From positions 1-63,800 of the forward strand of contig DAOULV010000035.1 of NCBI GenBank assembly GCA_034416335.1: DNA of 63,800 nucleotides. Reading direction: 5' to 3'. The position numbers were made by a program, and so were the translations under genes. Below the pieces are notes generated by a model, which was not told the DNA's origin, ran no database searches, and was given only the letters and a program-made list of their open reading frames with translations. Source of the DNA: MGML01 sp034416335 (GTDB lineage: Bacteria; Chloroflexota; Dehalococcoidia; Dehalococcoidales; UBA2162). How positions within the stretch are numbered: the stretch's first letter is position 1; each line of letters begins with the position of its first letter. Below are positions 9,659-18,599 of the stretch, in pieces.

Positions 9659-9841
9659 TCATAACTGTTTCTCAAATTCTGTGGGGCTATGAAAGTCTTT
9701 ATCGAACAGGTTTCCAGCTATGACTAGATTTTCGATTTCTTCTGTTTCGATCTGCCGTAGAATGTCTTCTAGAGCATTGTAATGCTCTAGGTGAGCTGAC
9801 TTGGCCGTAAGATGTTTATCTATGGTTAATATAATTCTCAT
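9659..9841 (-). pseudogene. truncated SbcD-like N-terminus
   Basis: A 60-residue open frame that looks like the first third of a second SbcD-type phosphoesterase. It has LTIDKHLT (D-x-H metal motif) and VIAGNLFDKD, where the standard GD is GN. The frame stops at 9659, just 71 bases before the intact sbcD-like start, and no continuation fits in that gap. No good ribosome-binding site is seen. It is most likely a decayed duplicate left by recombination; a functional small protein is less likely. Confidence 0.55.
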
Positions 9842-9867
9842 TAACTTTATCGATTATGTTTATAAGA

Positions 9868-11979
9868 TTATATGATTAATTTTAGCATGTTTGCGATTTC
9901 GTTTGTCATCAACTTTGGATCATTTTTGGCCAATCGCGTTAGAATTGGTGGAATCGCCTCATCCTTAAGCCATTCTTGAAGGTATTCCCATAGCTGAAGA
10001 TCCATAGGAAGCATTTGCTGATAAATAGACTGTTCGGAGGAGGTTTCAAAAAGGAAAGGAAAGAACTTGTTATATTCGGAGGCTTTCACAGGAACTGCGG
10101 ACCAATCGATGGGTGATGATACCAGTAATGATATATCATCTGCTTTGAATCCAATTTTTTTTGAAACCAGACCAACAGCCTTGTTAACTAAATACCCACC
10201 GAAGGTGTAATAGCGAATACCCTCAGCTTCCTGCTGATAAGGAATTTGTTCGTAAGAACATGATTCTTGAATGCCTTCTTTAAAACGTACAATTTGTGAT
10301 CTTAGTCTCCTTTCGAGTAAATCATAATCTAATTCTGAAGAGTGAATCATTTGCCAAATACGCTCTGAAACGAATGGGTCTGTGCTGATACCATGGCCTC
10401 CGTAAGAGAAATCGACAGCGTTCAACGTTGGCTGCGAAGGTCGCACATGAATGCCATCTCGTGAAAACTTTTGAATGCGCCAACATTTCCCCGCAAATCT
10501 TACTTCGGTTCCGTTACTCAGTTTCATGAGATTTATAGCGGGTACATCACCAAGACGCTTCGAGCCATGATATAAGTCCACACTTTGCGAGCCGATACCG
10601 AAGTTGCCATAAATAAGTTTCAAGTCGATCAGCCGATACAACAACTCGTCTGCGCCATACTGATTCTTGAATCCATGGCGTTGAAGAAAGTCTTTAGAAG
10701 CTAGTTCAGCAAGAATGTTTTCTATTATATCTCTGCTAAGATAAGTTTTATGGGCTACTAATTCGCACAAATCAGTGATTCTTGTGAAGCGTCCACCCGC
10801 GGATGCAATGAAGCTTAATATTTGCTGACCAACAGCGCCGAAAATATCATAAGGCGCACGGACTGGGATTTCTCCTCGTTTCGCTGCATCAATCAGGGCT
10901 ACAAACCGCATTACATCAATCGTAACAGCAGCAGAATCGTCCGGTACTAGACATATGACATTCGTTTTATTAGAACGGCGACTTCCTCGTCCTACTCGTT
11001 GTAAGAATGAATCTACTCCCCCTGGTACACCCCATAAAAGAACTGCATCAATGTCACCTATATCTATACCCAATTCAAGGGTACTTGTAGCAATACATAT
11101 TGCTGTTTTCATTGAGGCAAATCGGTATTCTGTATTCAATCGGACTTCTGTTGACAATGAAGAATAGTGCGCAAATATTCCATGTCTAAGAGTTTCTTCA
11201 TGATTCAGTACCCCGGCAAGTCTTTCGCATTCACGCCGAGAGTTAGCGAAAACAAGTAACTTTGTTTGTCTTTCTTTCGTCAATTTAAGAATTAGGTTGA
11301 GAAAACTAGATCCGCTGGTAATGTGCCGAATTTGTGCATCAATAGGGCGATGAGTAGGATAGTTTAAAAATACTGCTTCCTCTTTGTTACCAATTAGAAA
11401 ATCACGAACATAAGATAAATCACCAATTGTTGCTGATAATACAGCCCACTGTAAATCCCTTGGAAGTTGTTGCCGGAGGCGACGTAAGAGAATGGATAGC
11501 TGGAGGCCACGTTGGGTATTATAAAGAAGGTGTACTTCGTCTACTATCACGGCATGCAAAGATAGCAAAGCGGTTTCTTTTCGGAATAGCATTACATCTA
11601 GTGATTCCGGGGTAGTAATCAAGAGATGGGGTTTTGGGCCACTTGTTAAATCGTCTCGGTCACCATGTCGAACGCCAACCCGAAGACCTATACTTGTAAG
11701 TGGTGGATTAAGTCGTTTTTCTAGGTCGTTTACTAGAGCTTTCGTCGGGGCTATATAAAGTAGAGTCAGCGCATCTGACTCTAACGCCAATCTCCAATAT
11801 TTATTAATAAGTGGAGCGATGACAGCTTCTGTTTTTCCAGTGCCGGTTCCAGAGGAAAGGACAATGTTTTTCCCCGAAGTTAATGGTTCAATTGCTGCCT
11901 CTTGAGCTTCCCTTAATTTTGGGAAACGCCCATAGAACGCAGTGGCGATACGACGATCTAACTTATCTAGAATGCTCAT
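9868..11979 (-). CDS. Lhr/BrxHI-like SF2 helicase
   Basis: A 703-residue superfamily 2 helicase. Walker A is SGTGTGKT (43-50), then IAPTKALVND, TTPESLDVM, DEVH (147-150), LSATIGD (182-184), FANSRRE, TSTLELGIDIG and QRVGRGSRR (about 327-335). This order and the ELGIDIG/RVGRG spelling fit Lhr-type helicases, including the BrxHI helicase found with BREX systems. About 350 further residues follow the core. The gene starts inside the stop of the upstream BrxD-like gene (4-base ATGA overlap), so the two products are probably made together. DNA unwinding in a defence complex is inferred. Confidence 0.85.
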   Translation of the reverse strand: MSILDKLDRRIATAFYGRFPKLREAQEAAIEPLTSGKNIVLSSGTGTGKTEAVIAPLINKYWRLALESDALTLLYIAPTKALVNDLEKRLNPPLTSIGLRVGVRHGDRDDLTSGPKPHLLITTPESLDVMLFRKETALLSLHAVIVDEVHLLYNTQRGLQLSILLRRLRQQLPRDLQWAVLSATIGDLSYVRDFLIGNKEEAVFLNYPTHRPIDAQIRHITSGSSFLNLILKLTKERQTKLLVFANSRRECERLAGVLNHEETLRHGIFAHYSSLSTEVRLNTEYRFASMKTAICIATSTLELGIDIGDIDAVLLWGVPGGVDSFLQRVGRGSRRSNKTNVICLVPDDSAAVTIDVMRFVALIDAAKRGEIPVRAPYDIFGAVGQQILSFIASAGGRFTRITDLCELVAHKTYLSRDIIENILAELASKDFLQRHGFKNQYGADELLYRLIDLKLIYGNFGIGSQSVDLYHGSKRLGDVPAINLMKLSNGTEVRFAGKCWRIQKFSRDGIHVRPSQPTLNAVDFSYGGHGISTDPFVSERIWQMIHSSELDYDLLERRLRSQIVRFKEGIQESCSYEQIPYQQEAEGIRYYTFGGYLVNKAVGLVSKKIGFKADDISLLVSSPIDWSAVPVKASEYNKFFPFLFETSSEQSIYQQMLPMDLQLWEYLQEWLKDEAIPPILTRLAKNDPKLMTNEIANMLKLII

Positions 11980-13163
11980 TCGTTATCTTGAAGGAGATTA
12001 TCCAATGCCTTCACTATCGAAATAATAGTATGCCTAGCTCTATCTTGAACCGGAACTAAGGCAGCATCACGTACGATTTCATCTAATTGGGAAGCTCTCA
12101 TTACAAGATCGGGTTCCCAATTATATGCAATGCCATGTGCCTCTAAAACGCGCATAGCAAGTTCATTAAGTTCTGATATATCTAGCGGGCTCATCTCAAA
12201 AGTAGGAAGACGATCGAAGTTTGAGAAATCGTAATCCCAACAGTTCTTATCTAACAGTAAGCTTTTACACTTGGCGGCAAATTGCGGAGTTACTGCATAA
12301 AAGGTCATTCCTGGAAATTGCTTCCCGGAGTAGAATTGGAAGAGATTCCAAAATGCTGCCTGCTGATGTGCTATATTCCCTAGATTTGTTATGACGTCCT
12401 CGAATTCATCGAATAAAATAGTTAATCCTTTAAGGCCAGCCGCACGGGCAAGTGTGTTAAGATCGCGTAAAGCGGCCCAACTCTGTGCATATCCTTGACT
12501 ATGGAACATGAAGACTTCATCTGCGTAAAACTGCCACTCAGCTCTTGGGTCTCGGAAGTAACTCCGTAAGCTCTCAACAAGTCCTAGGTATATTCTCTTG
12601 CGTTGGGCTCTATATTCCCATGGTTGAAATAGATAGTCTTCTGTCATATCTTGGATGTTAGGTATGCCCGCTGACCATGCACGAAAAGCAACAAACATTG
12701 CCTGCGAATCGAGTACTTCGGAGTAATCCCATCGCCAATTGTGTGTAAGTTTGTGCCAGAAATCCGTCGTTCCTTTCGCTTCTTCTGCTTTCTGAACTAG
12801 AAAGTGGAAGAAATGCCGAATCCCCTTTATACCTGGTGACGATGGTATCTCAATATTCCTGCATATAGCTCCAAAAATCTGATCCATACGATTGAAACGG
12901 ATTGCTGCTTTGGCATCGAGTGCTACAGTGCTAACAGCATAGGAATCATCTAGTGCCTGTTCACGAATAAATTGGAGAAGATGTGTCTTACCAGAACCAT
13001 AGTTAGCCTGAATTAGAAGGGCACCACCTTCTGATTTCTTTAACTTTTTTGATAGACTTTTAATCTCAGCGTCACGCCCAACGGTAAAATGACGAACAAA
13101 ACCGGTCGGTGGAATGCCTTTACGGAGTGACTCCATAACTCGCTGTGCTTGTATCGAATTCAC
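11976..13163 (-). CDS. BrxD-like (DUF2791) P-loop ATPase, copy 2
   Basis: A 395-residue ATPase of the DUF2791/BREX BrxD family. It begins with the family opening VMESLRKGIPPTGFV; Walker A is NYGSGKT (54-60) and Walker B is LTILFDEFEDV (247-256). The start is GTG at 13163, preceded by GGAGG. It overlaps the helicase gene by ATGA and follows a second protein of the same family after three bases. Family members are thought to be AAA-type regulators of phage-defence complexes. The two copies differ greatly in sequence, so they probably form a hetero-pair. No methylase, PglZ or PglX gene is present in the cluster. Confidence 0.82.
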   Translation of the reverse strand: MNSIQAQRVMESLRKGIPPTGFVRHFTVGRDAEIKSLSKKLKKSEGGALLIQANYGSGKTHLLQFIREQALDDSYAVSTVALDAKAAIRFNRMDQIFGAICRNIEIPSSPGIKGIRHFFHFLVQKAEEAKGTTDFWHKLTHNWRWDYSEVLDSQAMFVAFRAWSAGIPNIQDMTEDYLFQPWEYRAQRKRIYLGLVESLRSYFRDPRAEWQFYADEVFMFHSQGYAQSWAALRDLNTLARAAGLKGLTILFDEFEDVITNLGNIAHQQAAFWNLFQFYSGKQFPGMTFYAVTPQFAAKCKSLLLDKNCWDYDFSNFDRLPTFEMSPLDISELNELAMRVLEAHGIAYNWEPDLVMRASQLDEIVRDAALVPVQDRARHTIISIVKALDNLLQDNE

Positions 13164-13166
13164 GGA

Positions 13167-14432
13167 TTAATCCTCCCGTAAGCGAGTCATAACATCATCA
13201 TATAACTTTTCGGTTGTTCTGGTTTCACCTTCTAGGTGATCGTCAAAATCTGTAATTAGTGCCGTAACTAGTAAACGCCAAAAACGCACGGCTGCGAGCG
13301 ACGGATGCATATGAAATAGTTTTGATACTTCCTCTGTAATTTTGCTCTCGTCCAATAGAATTTCAGTTGCCTCTGGATAAGCTTGAATGTAGATACTTCT
13401 GATTTTTACTGCTGCTGCCTGATAGTCTTCTAATGTCGTTTGAATAGCATCAAGGTTCCAAATGGTATCTAGCGCTCGAGGATTACGTTCTTCTGGCTTA
13501 CCAATTTTTCCAGCAAGTGAACCGTATATGACTATCCCGTGTTTTGGATCGGTGTAGAAGTCTGGAGTTGTCGCATATATTAGGAACAATCCCGAAAGTG
13601 TTTCAATATTATTAATAAGGGAGAGTAGATTATTGTGTGCGTCTCTTAAAGCTGACTTACGCATTACAGAATATGCCTGCTCAGCTTCATCAAATAAAAT
13701 AAGTAAGCCGCTATAACCAGATAAATGTACGAATCTAGCGAGGGACAATAGCATTAACTTAGCATTCTGTTTATTTACAATTTTACTCACGCCGAATCTT
13801 TTCCTATAGGTCCCTATAGTTCCCTCACCGCTAAACCATTGAAGTACTTCACCTCTTGTCTGTTCAACGATAGCTGGGTCAACTGATTCGGGAAGAAAAG
13901 TCTTCCAGTATTCCTGAACCATTTTCCTGAAATCAATATCGATTCCATGGTCGGACATTAGTGCTTCAACTGCTTTAGAGAACTGCTCATAAGGGATCTC
14001 ATTAGGAATATCCCGCTTACCTGTTGCGAGCCAGGCAAGTGATTCCTGTACGACTGTCCCAAAAGGAGCGGCTTCGAGAGGGGCATATCCAGCATAGACT
14101 GAAGGGGTGGCAATCTGTCTCACAATGGCAGAAAAGATACTCTCGAATTTGTTAAGTGCGGCACTATTTACATCAAGTTCAACGTTCGAAACAAGGCAAT
14201 CATTTTGAAACGCGACTTCACGTAATTGACGGAAGAAGTGTGTCTTGCCTGCCCCCCAAGAGCCACTTATGAAGCGAATAATCCCCTGTTGCCCAATATT
14301 ACTCAGATGGCGTTTCTTTATACCCTCAATCAATTCCTCGTTTCCAACAGAATACAGTTCTACTCCTCGCTGTGGCGGTATACCTCTACGTAATGATTCT
14401 ACAATATGGTTAGCGATATAACTCTGGTCCAT
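13167..14432 (-). CDS. BrxD-like (DUF2791) P-loop ATPase, copy 1
   Basis: A 421-residue ATPase of the same family as the next gene. The start is the ATG at 14432, preceded by an excellent site (AAGGAGG, then TATGAA) and one base after the upstream stop; a longer frame to 14483 lacks such a site. It opens with HIVESLRRGIPPQRG; Walker A is GSWGAGKT (57-64) and Walker B is LLILFDEAEQ (243-252). The C-terminal third is helical. Its place between a helical unknown protein and a second BrxD-like ATPase suggests a stable multi-protein machine with the helicase. Confidence 0.82.
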   Translation of the reverse strand: MDQSYIANHIVESLRRGIPPQRGVELYSVGNEELIEGIKKRHLSNIGQQGIIRFISGSWGAGKTHFFRQLREVAFQNDCLVSNVELDVNSAALNKFESIFSAIVRQIATPSVYAGYAPLEAAPFGTVVQESLAWLATGKRDIPNEIPYEQFSKAVEALMSDHGIDIDFRKMVQEYWKTFLPESVDPAIVEQTRGEVLQWFSGEGTIGTYRKRFGVSKIVNKQNAKLMLLSLARFVHLSGYSGLLILFDEAEQAYSVMRKSALRDAHNNLLSLINNIETLSGLFLIYATTPDFYTDPKHGIVIYGSLAGKIGKPEERNPRALDTIWNLDAIQTTLEDYQAAAVKIRSIYIQAYPEATEILLDESKITEEVSKLFHMHPSLAAVRFWRLLVTALITDFDDHLEGETRTTEKLYDDVMTRLRED

Positions 14433-14433
14433 T

Positions 14434-15261
14434 TCATACCTCCTTAAACACAATAAAGCCGATGTAGCCTCGCCCGGCTGCACCGCGGAGGAGCATTCCT
14501 TGGTTTGTATCTTTGGTTTGCTGTAAATCTAGTCGTCTACCATCAATTTCTAGCGGACCCTTCTCAGTAAGTCGAGAGAGGTTAAGAAGAAATTCATCTG
14601 TGCGAAATCCTTTTACATTTTTACCAAGTCGACTCGTTATTCGACGTATTGGGATACTAGCGCCATCATGTTGCTTCTCTTTATTTATGACTGCTAAATA
14701 CTGAATGCGAAGCTGCTTCAGAAATTTCTTACCATCAAATACCTTACCGAAAATTCTTTTATGTTCTTTCTGGATTACCTCTACAATTGCCCCTACATCA
14801 GCAGGTAACTCTGCTAATCGACCTTCGTGATCTGAAAGCCTAGCAATTTGCTTCTTCTCATCTATTTCTAAGAGAAAGAACCTGTTTTCCAGAGTATAGC
14901 GAGGATGTCGACTATCAGAATCAAGGGGAAGATTAGCTTTACGAAAGGCTTCCTCAAGATGGGCTGGGTAGCGTCGAACTATTTCATCAGCTGCTGTTCT
15001 AGCAACGAGTCGAACGTTTTCAAGTACAGAAGTAGCTTGCGGATCTGCTTCTGCTAACTTCTTAAATATGGGGGCTTGCTTGTCCAACAGATCGAGTGTA
15101 TGCATGTACCAATTTTGAGAAACAAATCGTAAAAAATCAGCCCAGACTTTCTCAGTATTTACAGTTTCTTCTAACTCTGACTTGATTTGTTTTGATCTTT
15201 CTTGAGCAGTCGCAAGTTGATCGCGAGCATAAAATATGACTTCTTGAGAGTACTCCATCAT
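14434..15261 (-). CDS. unknown helical protein of the BrxD/helicase operon
   Basis: A 275-residue protein I cannot assign. Residues 1-60 are strongly helical (FYARDQLATAQERSKQ), the middle contains RYTLENRFFLLEIDEKKQIARLSD, which looks like beta strands, and the end (GMLLRGAAGRGYIGFIVFKE) is glycine-rich and hydrophobic. It overlaps the HTH gene before it by 4 bases (ATGA) and ends one base before copy 1 of the BrxD-like ATPases, so it is an obligate member of this operon. It could be the substrate-recognition or effector part of the system, because no other gene in the operon fills that role. That is inference. Confidence 0.7.
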   Translation of the reverse strand: MMEYSQEVIFYARDQLATAQERSKQIKSELEETVNTEKVWADFLRFVSQNWYMHTLDLLDKQAPIFKKLAEADPQATSVLENVRLVARTAADEIVRRYPAHLEEAFRKANLPLDSDSRHPRYTLENRFFLLEIDEKKQIARLSDHEGRLAELPADVGAIVEVIQKEHKRIFGKVFDGKKFLKQLRIQYLAVINKEKQHDGASIPIRRITSRLGKNVKGFRTDEFLLNLSRLTEKGPLEIDGRRLDLQQTKDTNQGMLLRGAAGRGYIGFIVFKEV

Positions 15262-15464
15262 TTTATTCCTTGCCTACCTTTCTTTTCAGAGGGGCGTTGC
15301 CGTTTCATCCATTTATCGATTTCTTCCCGGTCAAAACGCCACTGGTTACGGACTTTCGATGCAGGAATCTCTCCTTCTTGTGCCATTCGGTATAGTTTGG
15401 TCCGACCTATTTTAATGTAGTCGGATAGACCGTCTATTGTAAGCCATTTGTCTTGATTAGTCAT
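15258..15464 (-). CDS. excisionase-family HTH DNA-binding protein
   Basis: A 68-residue protein with the classic excisionase/MerR-like winged helix: LTIDGLSDYIKIGRTKLY, then EGEIPASKVRNQWRFDREEIDKWM. It is the first gene of the operon and overlaps the 275-residue gene by ATGA. Small HTH proteins of this type either regulate their own operon or guide recombination; with no recombinase adjacent, regulation is more likely. The 148 bases upstream (15465-15612) contain several TATCATT-like repeats that could be its operator and promoter, though no clear -35/-10 pair stands out. Confidence 0.85.
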   Translation of the reverse strand: MTNQDKWLTIDGLSDYIKIGRTKLYRMAQEGEIPASKVRNQWRFDREEIDKWMKRQRPSEKKGRQGIK

Positions 15465-15612
15465 ACAGAACTCACTATCATATCATTTAATGCAATTGTG
15501 CTAAAGAATGATAAAAAATGATAACATTCAGCTACGTCGATGTCAAATAGTTGCTTATTGATTTGCCAATTATTTGATAGAAAACGTGCTCGTAGGTACC
15601 CATTTGAAAAGG

Positions 15613-16158
15613 CTAGAGTTTTTTACCTTTATCCTGTCTTTTCATGTGACTGGAGCCGATTCCAGGATAAAGAGTAAATAGAGGGTTAGACCATAGCTCA
15701 TCCCCAGCCTCGATACCTTCTTTCGTAAGCCTGTAGTATGTTCTCTCCGGAGCCGGAGGATAGTTCTCTTGGATAGAAGATGACTCAGTTCTGCCGGCTT
15801 CCTCTACCCATCCCAACCGTTTCAGCACACCGAAGTACATGAGGAAGGAGTGATACCGCATATGGGTAAACTTCCGGGATACCCGTTTTAACTCCCGCTC
15901 GTAGATCCTTTCGGCCTGTTCCTCGGTGACATCCTTACCGGCAACAACCATCTTGCTGATAGCCCGTTCAGCTCGTTCTCTGGCAGTCGCCCGGGCTAAA
16001 GCCTCCTTGTACTCGAAGTTAATATCAGCTTGCGGCGATCCTACCTGCGGATCAATAACACGGGAACCTTCCGGTCCGTTACCGAGAAGGAATTCACGGA
16101 TAAACCAGCCGCAGCCAAATGGTCTTAAGAATCCACCTTTTATCGGTTTCAACTCCAA
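15613..16158 (-). CDS. unknown protein, possible winged helix
   Basis: A 181-residue protein with a TTG start preceded by GGTGGG. The middle is a long charged helix (RATARERAERAISKM), and the C-terminal half (MRYHSFLMYFGVLKRLGWVEE, then RTYYRLTKEGIEAG) reads like a winged-helix fold with LTxEG. It is the last gene of the long minus-strand operon of the mobile element, 11 bases after the ArdC-like gene. I do not recognise the family. A DNA-binding or transcription role is a guess from the fold. Confidence 0.6.
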   Translation of the reverse strand: MELKPIKGGFLRPFGCGWFIREFLLGNGPEGSRVIDPQVGSPQADINFEYKEALARATARERAERAISKMVVAGKDVTEEQAERIYERELKRVSRKFTHMRYHSFLMYFGVLKRLGWVEEAGRTESSSIQENYPPAPERTYYRLTKEGIEAGDELWSNPLFTLYPGIGSSHMKRQDKGKKL

Positions 16159-16169
16159 TATAATCCCAC

Positions 16170-17612
16170 CTATGCAAAAGCCATCGATTTTATTCCGGAC
16201 AGGGCTTCAATCATTTTCATCGATACCTTTCGTATCGAGCCGAGGTTGTTTTCGAGGATCTTCCTGTCCTCTGACCAGATTGCCACATAGGAAAATGACC
16301 GTACTCCGGTGTCAAATCCAAAGTGTGCTCCGACGACAAAAGCGACACTCTCGGCTATCGTCTCAGCATCCGCTCTCGGTATCCTGAAAACATTCTCCGA
16401 GTAGTAATGAGCTATTTCGTGGAGCAGCGTCTTGAGCTGCTGAGCCCTGGATTCTTCGGGGCGTATCCAGATGCCTTCGTGGCTGTAGTACCCTTTGACG
16501 CGAGGATCTATATCAGGCTGGGGATCGAAACTCACGGTAACACTCTGACGTTTCATGAGATAGAGTAGATAGGTAAACAGGTCTTCGTTAGCTTCGCCGG
16601 TGAGTACCGGTACCTCAAACTCGGGCAAAGGTTTACCCTCGGTCTGGCTTATGTCGAAGACGTGCACGACTTTGAAGTAGACAGGATTTACCTCTATCTC
16701 TTCTTCCTCATCTTCTTCATCACGCTTTTCCTTTTCACCTTTTGGTGGGAAACAGGGCGCCAGGATAGCAATACCTTTTTCTCCCTTCTTGACCCACCGT
16801 CCCAGGTCTTTCCAGGTCTTGAATCCGGCTACCCGAGTAGCTTCCGGTTTCTGTACCATGATTAGAATAAGATTGCCGATGCTGTAGTCATGGAATTTCG
16901 ACATTGTAAGCAGGAACTGCTTGAAGTTTTCGCTTTCCTGGATATCAACGACGCCTTCCTTGAGGCGTTTAAGCACCTCATCGATCTTCCGTTCTTTAAC
17001 CTCGGTTTCAATCGAGAAACTGTAGTCAGGCAAAGGCGTTCCAACCCAGCTCAGGACATCATAGTAGTGCGGTCGGACTATCTCACAGGCGGGAGTTGTA
17101 TCATAATTCTGGATAGGAACAAGAGATTCGCCCTCATCGAAAAGACCTTTTACCACGTCTTTCATCATCAGTGCGGTGAAACCGCCCATGACAAGGAAAG
17201 ACGCAAACGGCATTATAGTCGAGACGATATCGGATTCAGCCGGCATTATTCCTTCAAAAGGTAGATATTCAACCGAGACATTATCTCCCGGCTCAATACC
17301 GTCCAATTCACCGGTGTTTACTTCGATGAAATACCTGGCTGGCAGCTGAGAGATTACCAAGTATCCCGGTTCGACATCCCTGTAAATCTCGGTGATTACC
17401 AGGTCATCCGAAAGAAAAGCGATATCAAGAGAGAAAAGCATTGGCACTGTAGTAACTTCAATAATCTGCTCATAACCCAGGTCAAAGAGCATACCTATAG
17501 CCGGTGGAATTTCGGCAAGATTACCCAAGCCCTGGGATAGCTCCCAGGGAAACGTGGCCACTTCCATCAACCATTCTTTTTCTCCGATTGACACTATTGC
17601 CTGTCCCGACAT
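16170..17612 (-). CDS. DUF192 - membrane segment - ArdC-like fusion
   Basis: A 480-residue fusion. Residues about 10-115 match the DUF192 beta-barrel (SLDIAFLSDD, then FIEVNTGELDGIEPGD). A Met-rich hydrophobic stretch at 130-155 (TIMPFASFLVMGGFTALMM) is like those of neighbouring genes. Residues 205-460 are ArdC-like: the single-strand-DNA-binding half (FHDYSIGNLILIM, then FKTWKDLGRWVKKGEKGI) and a zinc-protease half with HEIAH (398-402) and Glu421. ArdC proteins protect entering plasmid DNA from host restriction, so an anti-restriction role on element transfer fits. The upstream gene stops in a TAATG overlap. The fusion with DUF192 is unusual and there is no signal peptide. Confidence 0.75.
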   Translation of the reverse strand: MSGQAIVSIGEKEWLMEVATFPWELSQGLGNLAEIPPAIGMLFDLGYEQIIEVTTVPMLFSLDIAFLSDDLVITEIYRDVEPGYLVISQLPARYFIEVNTGELDGIEPGDNVSVEYLPFEGIMPAESDIVSTIMPFASFLVMGGFTALMMKDVVKGLFDEGESLVPIQNYDTTPACEIVRPHYYDVLSWVGTPLPDYSFSIETEVKERKIDEVLKRLKEGVVDIQESENFKQFLLTMSKFHDYSIGNLILIMVQKPEATRVAGFKTWKDLGRWVKKGEKGIAILAPCFPPKGEKEKRDEEDEEEEIEVNPVYFKVVHVFDISQTEGKPLPEFEVPVLTGEANEDLFTYLLYLMKRQSVTVSFDPQPDIDPRVKGYYSHEGIWIRPEESRAQQLKTLLHEIAHYYSENVFRIPRADAETIAESVAFVVGAHFGFDTGVRSFSYVAIWSEDRKILENNLGSIRKVSMKMIEALSGIKSMAFA

Positions 17613-17914
17613 TACGGCCTCCCCGGTATTCGTTTTACTCCGTTCAGCTTGCTCTCCAGGCCAAGCTGCTGGTTGCTATAGTCTTCTCCTACGTCTGATC
17701 CTCCGAACATCGCCAGGTCGAAGTTACGGTGCCACCTTGCTGAAGCCTTGAAATCGGTCTTCTCCTCAAACCTCTTTCCTCGTTTCTCTTTCGGCTTCAT
17801 TCCCGGTGGGGCGATAACAGACATACCTTTTAGATATGACTCACCTGTCGTATCTTCCCGGTAGTTAATCGGGGCATTCACCCCGAACTCTTCGTGATTC
17901 GCGTATTTACCCAT
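17612..17914 (-). CDS. small MGKYA-family protein, long copy
   Basis: A 100-residue protein starting MGKYANHEEFGVNAPINYRE at 17914, with GGAGG nine bases upstream. It is clearly related to the 70-residue protein at 26786-26998: both have MGKYA, then (N/V)xPIxY, a Gly-Met motif, IAPxGM(K/N) and an Arg/Lys-rich tail. The family is unknown to me. The two copies sit near the two ends of the same operon. A small structural or scaffolding role is possible; no catalytic motif is visible. The stop overlaps the next gene as TAATG. Confidence 0.65.
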   Translation of the reverse strand: MGKYANHEEFGVNAPINYREDTTGESYLKGMSVIAPPGMKPKEKRGKRFEEKTDFKASARWHRNFDLAMFGGSDVGEDYSNQQLGLESKLNGVKRIPGRP

Positions 17915-18599
17915 CCTGTTTACCTCCTTGCCAGAGCTTTTCATACCATTCTTTCTGCTCTTCCCCGGAGATTTTCCGGTATTTCATGGTAGTAGTGATA
18001 CTCTGGTGCCCCAGGTGCTCCTGTAGAAGCCTTAATCCGTCTCCGGAGTCATTCTGCTTTACCGCCATAACGGCAAAGGCGTCTCGTAGCTTGTGAGGGC
18101 TTACATTGTGTGTCTTACCACTCTCGGAGTTAACCAGGCGCGGCAATCCGGCTCTAATTGCACACTCCTTAACAATCTGCCAGGCACGATGCCGGCTAAG
18201 GTCGAATACCAGCTTCGTTTTCGGATTTGCTCCGTTCCTGTTAAAGTATTCTTTGAACAATGTCAGTGTCTCTTCATCCACCGGCAGTACACGGAACTTC
18301 CGGTGTTCCTTTTCATTGATAACCGCTTTATTTATCTTGTGGCCACAGACCGGGCAGAACTTATGGCTCTTGCTTAACCTGGCATCACACTCGGGACACG
18401 AAAACCGGATACGCTGTTTAAGGTGCTGTATCGTCACAAGTCCCTGGTTGAAATCGATATCAGATTTCTTTATCCCCAGAGCTTCCGAAACCCGGCAGCC
18501 GAGATGAAAAAGCACGCGGATAAGCAGCCGATCCCGCAGGTACTCCGCGGACTGCTCCAGCTTAAGCACGTCTTCCGGTTCCAGGTAGGCTTTAGCCAT
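17907..18599 (-). CDS. tyrosine recombinase with zinc-ribbon insert
   Basis: A 230-residue catalytic domain without the usual N-terminal core-binding domain. The active site is complete: Arg36 (GCRVSEAL), His169/Arg172 (HKLRDAF), His198 (HLGHQS) and Tyr207 (TMKYRKI). Between the first beta strands there is an insert with two CxxC pairs (Cys68/71 and Cys82/85), a zinc ribbon. It starts in a TAATG overlap with the gene before it and sits in the middle of the structural-type operon, far from the serine integrase. It might resolve multimers or switch DNA segments instead of integrating the element. That role is inferred. Confidence 0.85.
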   Translation of the reverse strand: MAKAYLEPEDVLKLEQSAEYLRDRLLIRVLFHLGCRVSEALGIKKSDIDFNQGLVTIQHLKQRIRFSCPECDARLSKSHKFCPVCGHKINKAVINEKEHRKFRVLPVDEETLTLFKEYFNRNGANPKTKLVFDLSRHRAWQIVKECAIRAGLPRLVNSESGKTHNVSPHKLRDAFAVMAVKQNDSGDGLRLLQEHLGHQSITTTMKYRKISGEEQKEWYEKLWQGGKQDG

